Source of the DNA: Bacillota bacterium
GTDB lineage: Bacteria; Bacillota; Clostridia; Peptostreptococcales; Anaerovoracaceae
Length of the DNA stretch: 64,000 nt
Assembly (NCBI GenBank): GCA_017522185.1
Contig: JAFWZZ010000005.1
Location: 62,001-126,000 of the forward strand
Reading direction: 5' to 3'
Position 1 is the stretch's first letter. The number at the start of each line of letters is the position of its first letter. This document shows positions 63,645-64,000 of the stretch, one piece after another. The notes under the pieces were generated by a model. It saw only the letters and a list, made by a program, of their open reading frames with translations. It was not told the DNA's origin and ran no database searches. A program made the translations under genes and the position numbers.

Positions 63645-64000
63645 ATGGCACTAAAAGAACAATTAATGGCTGATTTCAAAGAAGCGATGAAAGCTAGAGA
63701 TGAAATCGCTAAGAATACAATCAATCTGGCGCGTGCGGCAATCAAGCAGTACGAGGTAGATAATAGAGAAGAACTAGACGATGCAGGCATTATTGCAATT
63801 TTATCCAAGCAGGTAAAAATGCGTAAGGATGCCCTCGCTGATTTTGAAAAAGCTGGAAGAACAGATCTTGCGGACGCGTATAACAAAGAAATTGAAATTT
63901 TAACAAAGTACTTACCGGAACAGTTATCTAAAGAAAAACTGCAGGTAATCGTTCAGGAAACTGCAGCTGCACTTGGTATCGAAGGCGGCAAGCAGAATAT
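63645..64000 (+). CDS. GatB/YqeY domain protein, 3' end outside window
   Basis: First 118 codons of a YqeY-like protein: MALKEQLMADFKEAMKARD, INLARAAIKQYEVDNREELDD, VKMRKDALADFEKAGRTDLA and ILTKYLPEQLS, the tRNA-contact helical domain related to the tail of GatB. It follows rpsU as in most Firmicutes. The window ends before the stop codon. RBS GAGGTGAGTGAATAA. Confidence 0.93.
   Translation, partial: MALKEQLMADFKEAMKARDEIAKNTINLARAAIKQYEVDNREELDDAGIIAILSKQVKMRKDALADFEKAGRTDLADAYNKEIEILTKYLPEQLSKEKLQVIVQETAAALGIEGGKQN

Overview
The window is about 64 kb of chromosome from a low-to-mid GC Gram-positive anaerobe, most likely an endospore-forming member of the Clostridia. The evidence is the conserved block rpsT, gpr, spoIIP, lepA, hemW, hrcA-grpE-dnaK-dnaJ, prmA, rsmE, mtaB, rpsU, yqeY; the spore genes gpr and spoIIP; an [FeFe]-hydrogenase maturation operon (hydE, hydG, hydF); strong Shine-Dalgarno sites with some TTG starts; and Firmicutes-type CIRCE and LexA boxes. 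I do not assign a genus. Neither edge is a natural boundary: a lipid-kinase gene is cut at the left and yqeY at the right.

Layout. 1-5.3 kb: end of a diacylglycerol-kinase-like gene, a DapF-fold racemase on the minus strand, then a cobalamin riboswitch driving a BtuF-BtuC-BtuD importer whose ATPase has an extra C-terminal domain. 5.3-10.7 kb: DMT exporter, Crp/Fnr regulator, and a urease operon (ureAB fusion, ureC, and a UreE-UreD' fusion) that lacks ureF and ureG. 10.65-10.94 kb: a compact, convergently transcribed type I toxin-antitoxin candidate. 11-18.7 kb: M19 dipeptidase, a TetR regulator coupled to a 1255-residue surface protein, and two unrelated XRE regulators separated by a spaced palindrome array. 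18.9-23.2 kb: GntR regulator with a xanthine permease/xpt/flavoprotein operon. 23.3-29.6 kb: RidA, a broken gene, PAP2 phosphatase, tRNA-Ser, cupin, trmO, MFS pump, potassium channel and ZIP transporter. 29.6-34 kb: a second spaced array with an exact 81-bp period, then the hydF/hydG/hydE/regulator operon. 34-37.8 kb: NAD synthesis, murE, deoD. 38-48.4 kb: rpsT, gpr, spoIIP, lepA, hemW, glpK, a third array, uracil permease, an XRE-Uma2 fusion and homoserine dehydrogenase. 48.4-64 kb: the CIRCE-controlled heat-shock operon, an AT-rich accessory islet with a LexA box and a UmuC/YolD-type SOS polymerase cassette, a sugar-type symporter behind a MerR-type promoter, the prmA-rsmE-mtaB-hit run, a structured RNA candidate, rpsU and yqeY.

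The most unusual content is non-coding. (1) At 10,650-10,940 a 28-residue hydrophobic peptide and a roughly 70-nt opposing RNA each have a consensus-like promoter, share one bidirectional terminator, and carry direct repeats that would let the RNA pair with the toxin start codon, as in Fst/par loci. (2) Three intergenic regions (17.75-18.02, 29.65-29.94, 44.91-45.17 kb) each hold a different short word repeated in inverted pairs with conserved spacing (exactly so in the second) while the DNA between the words is unrelated; I know of no named class that matches. (3) The urease locus looks like an internal deletion that fused ureE to the second half of ureD. All assignments come from reading sequence and translations; no database search was run.
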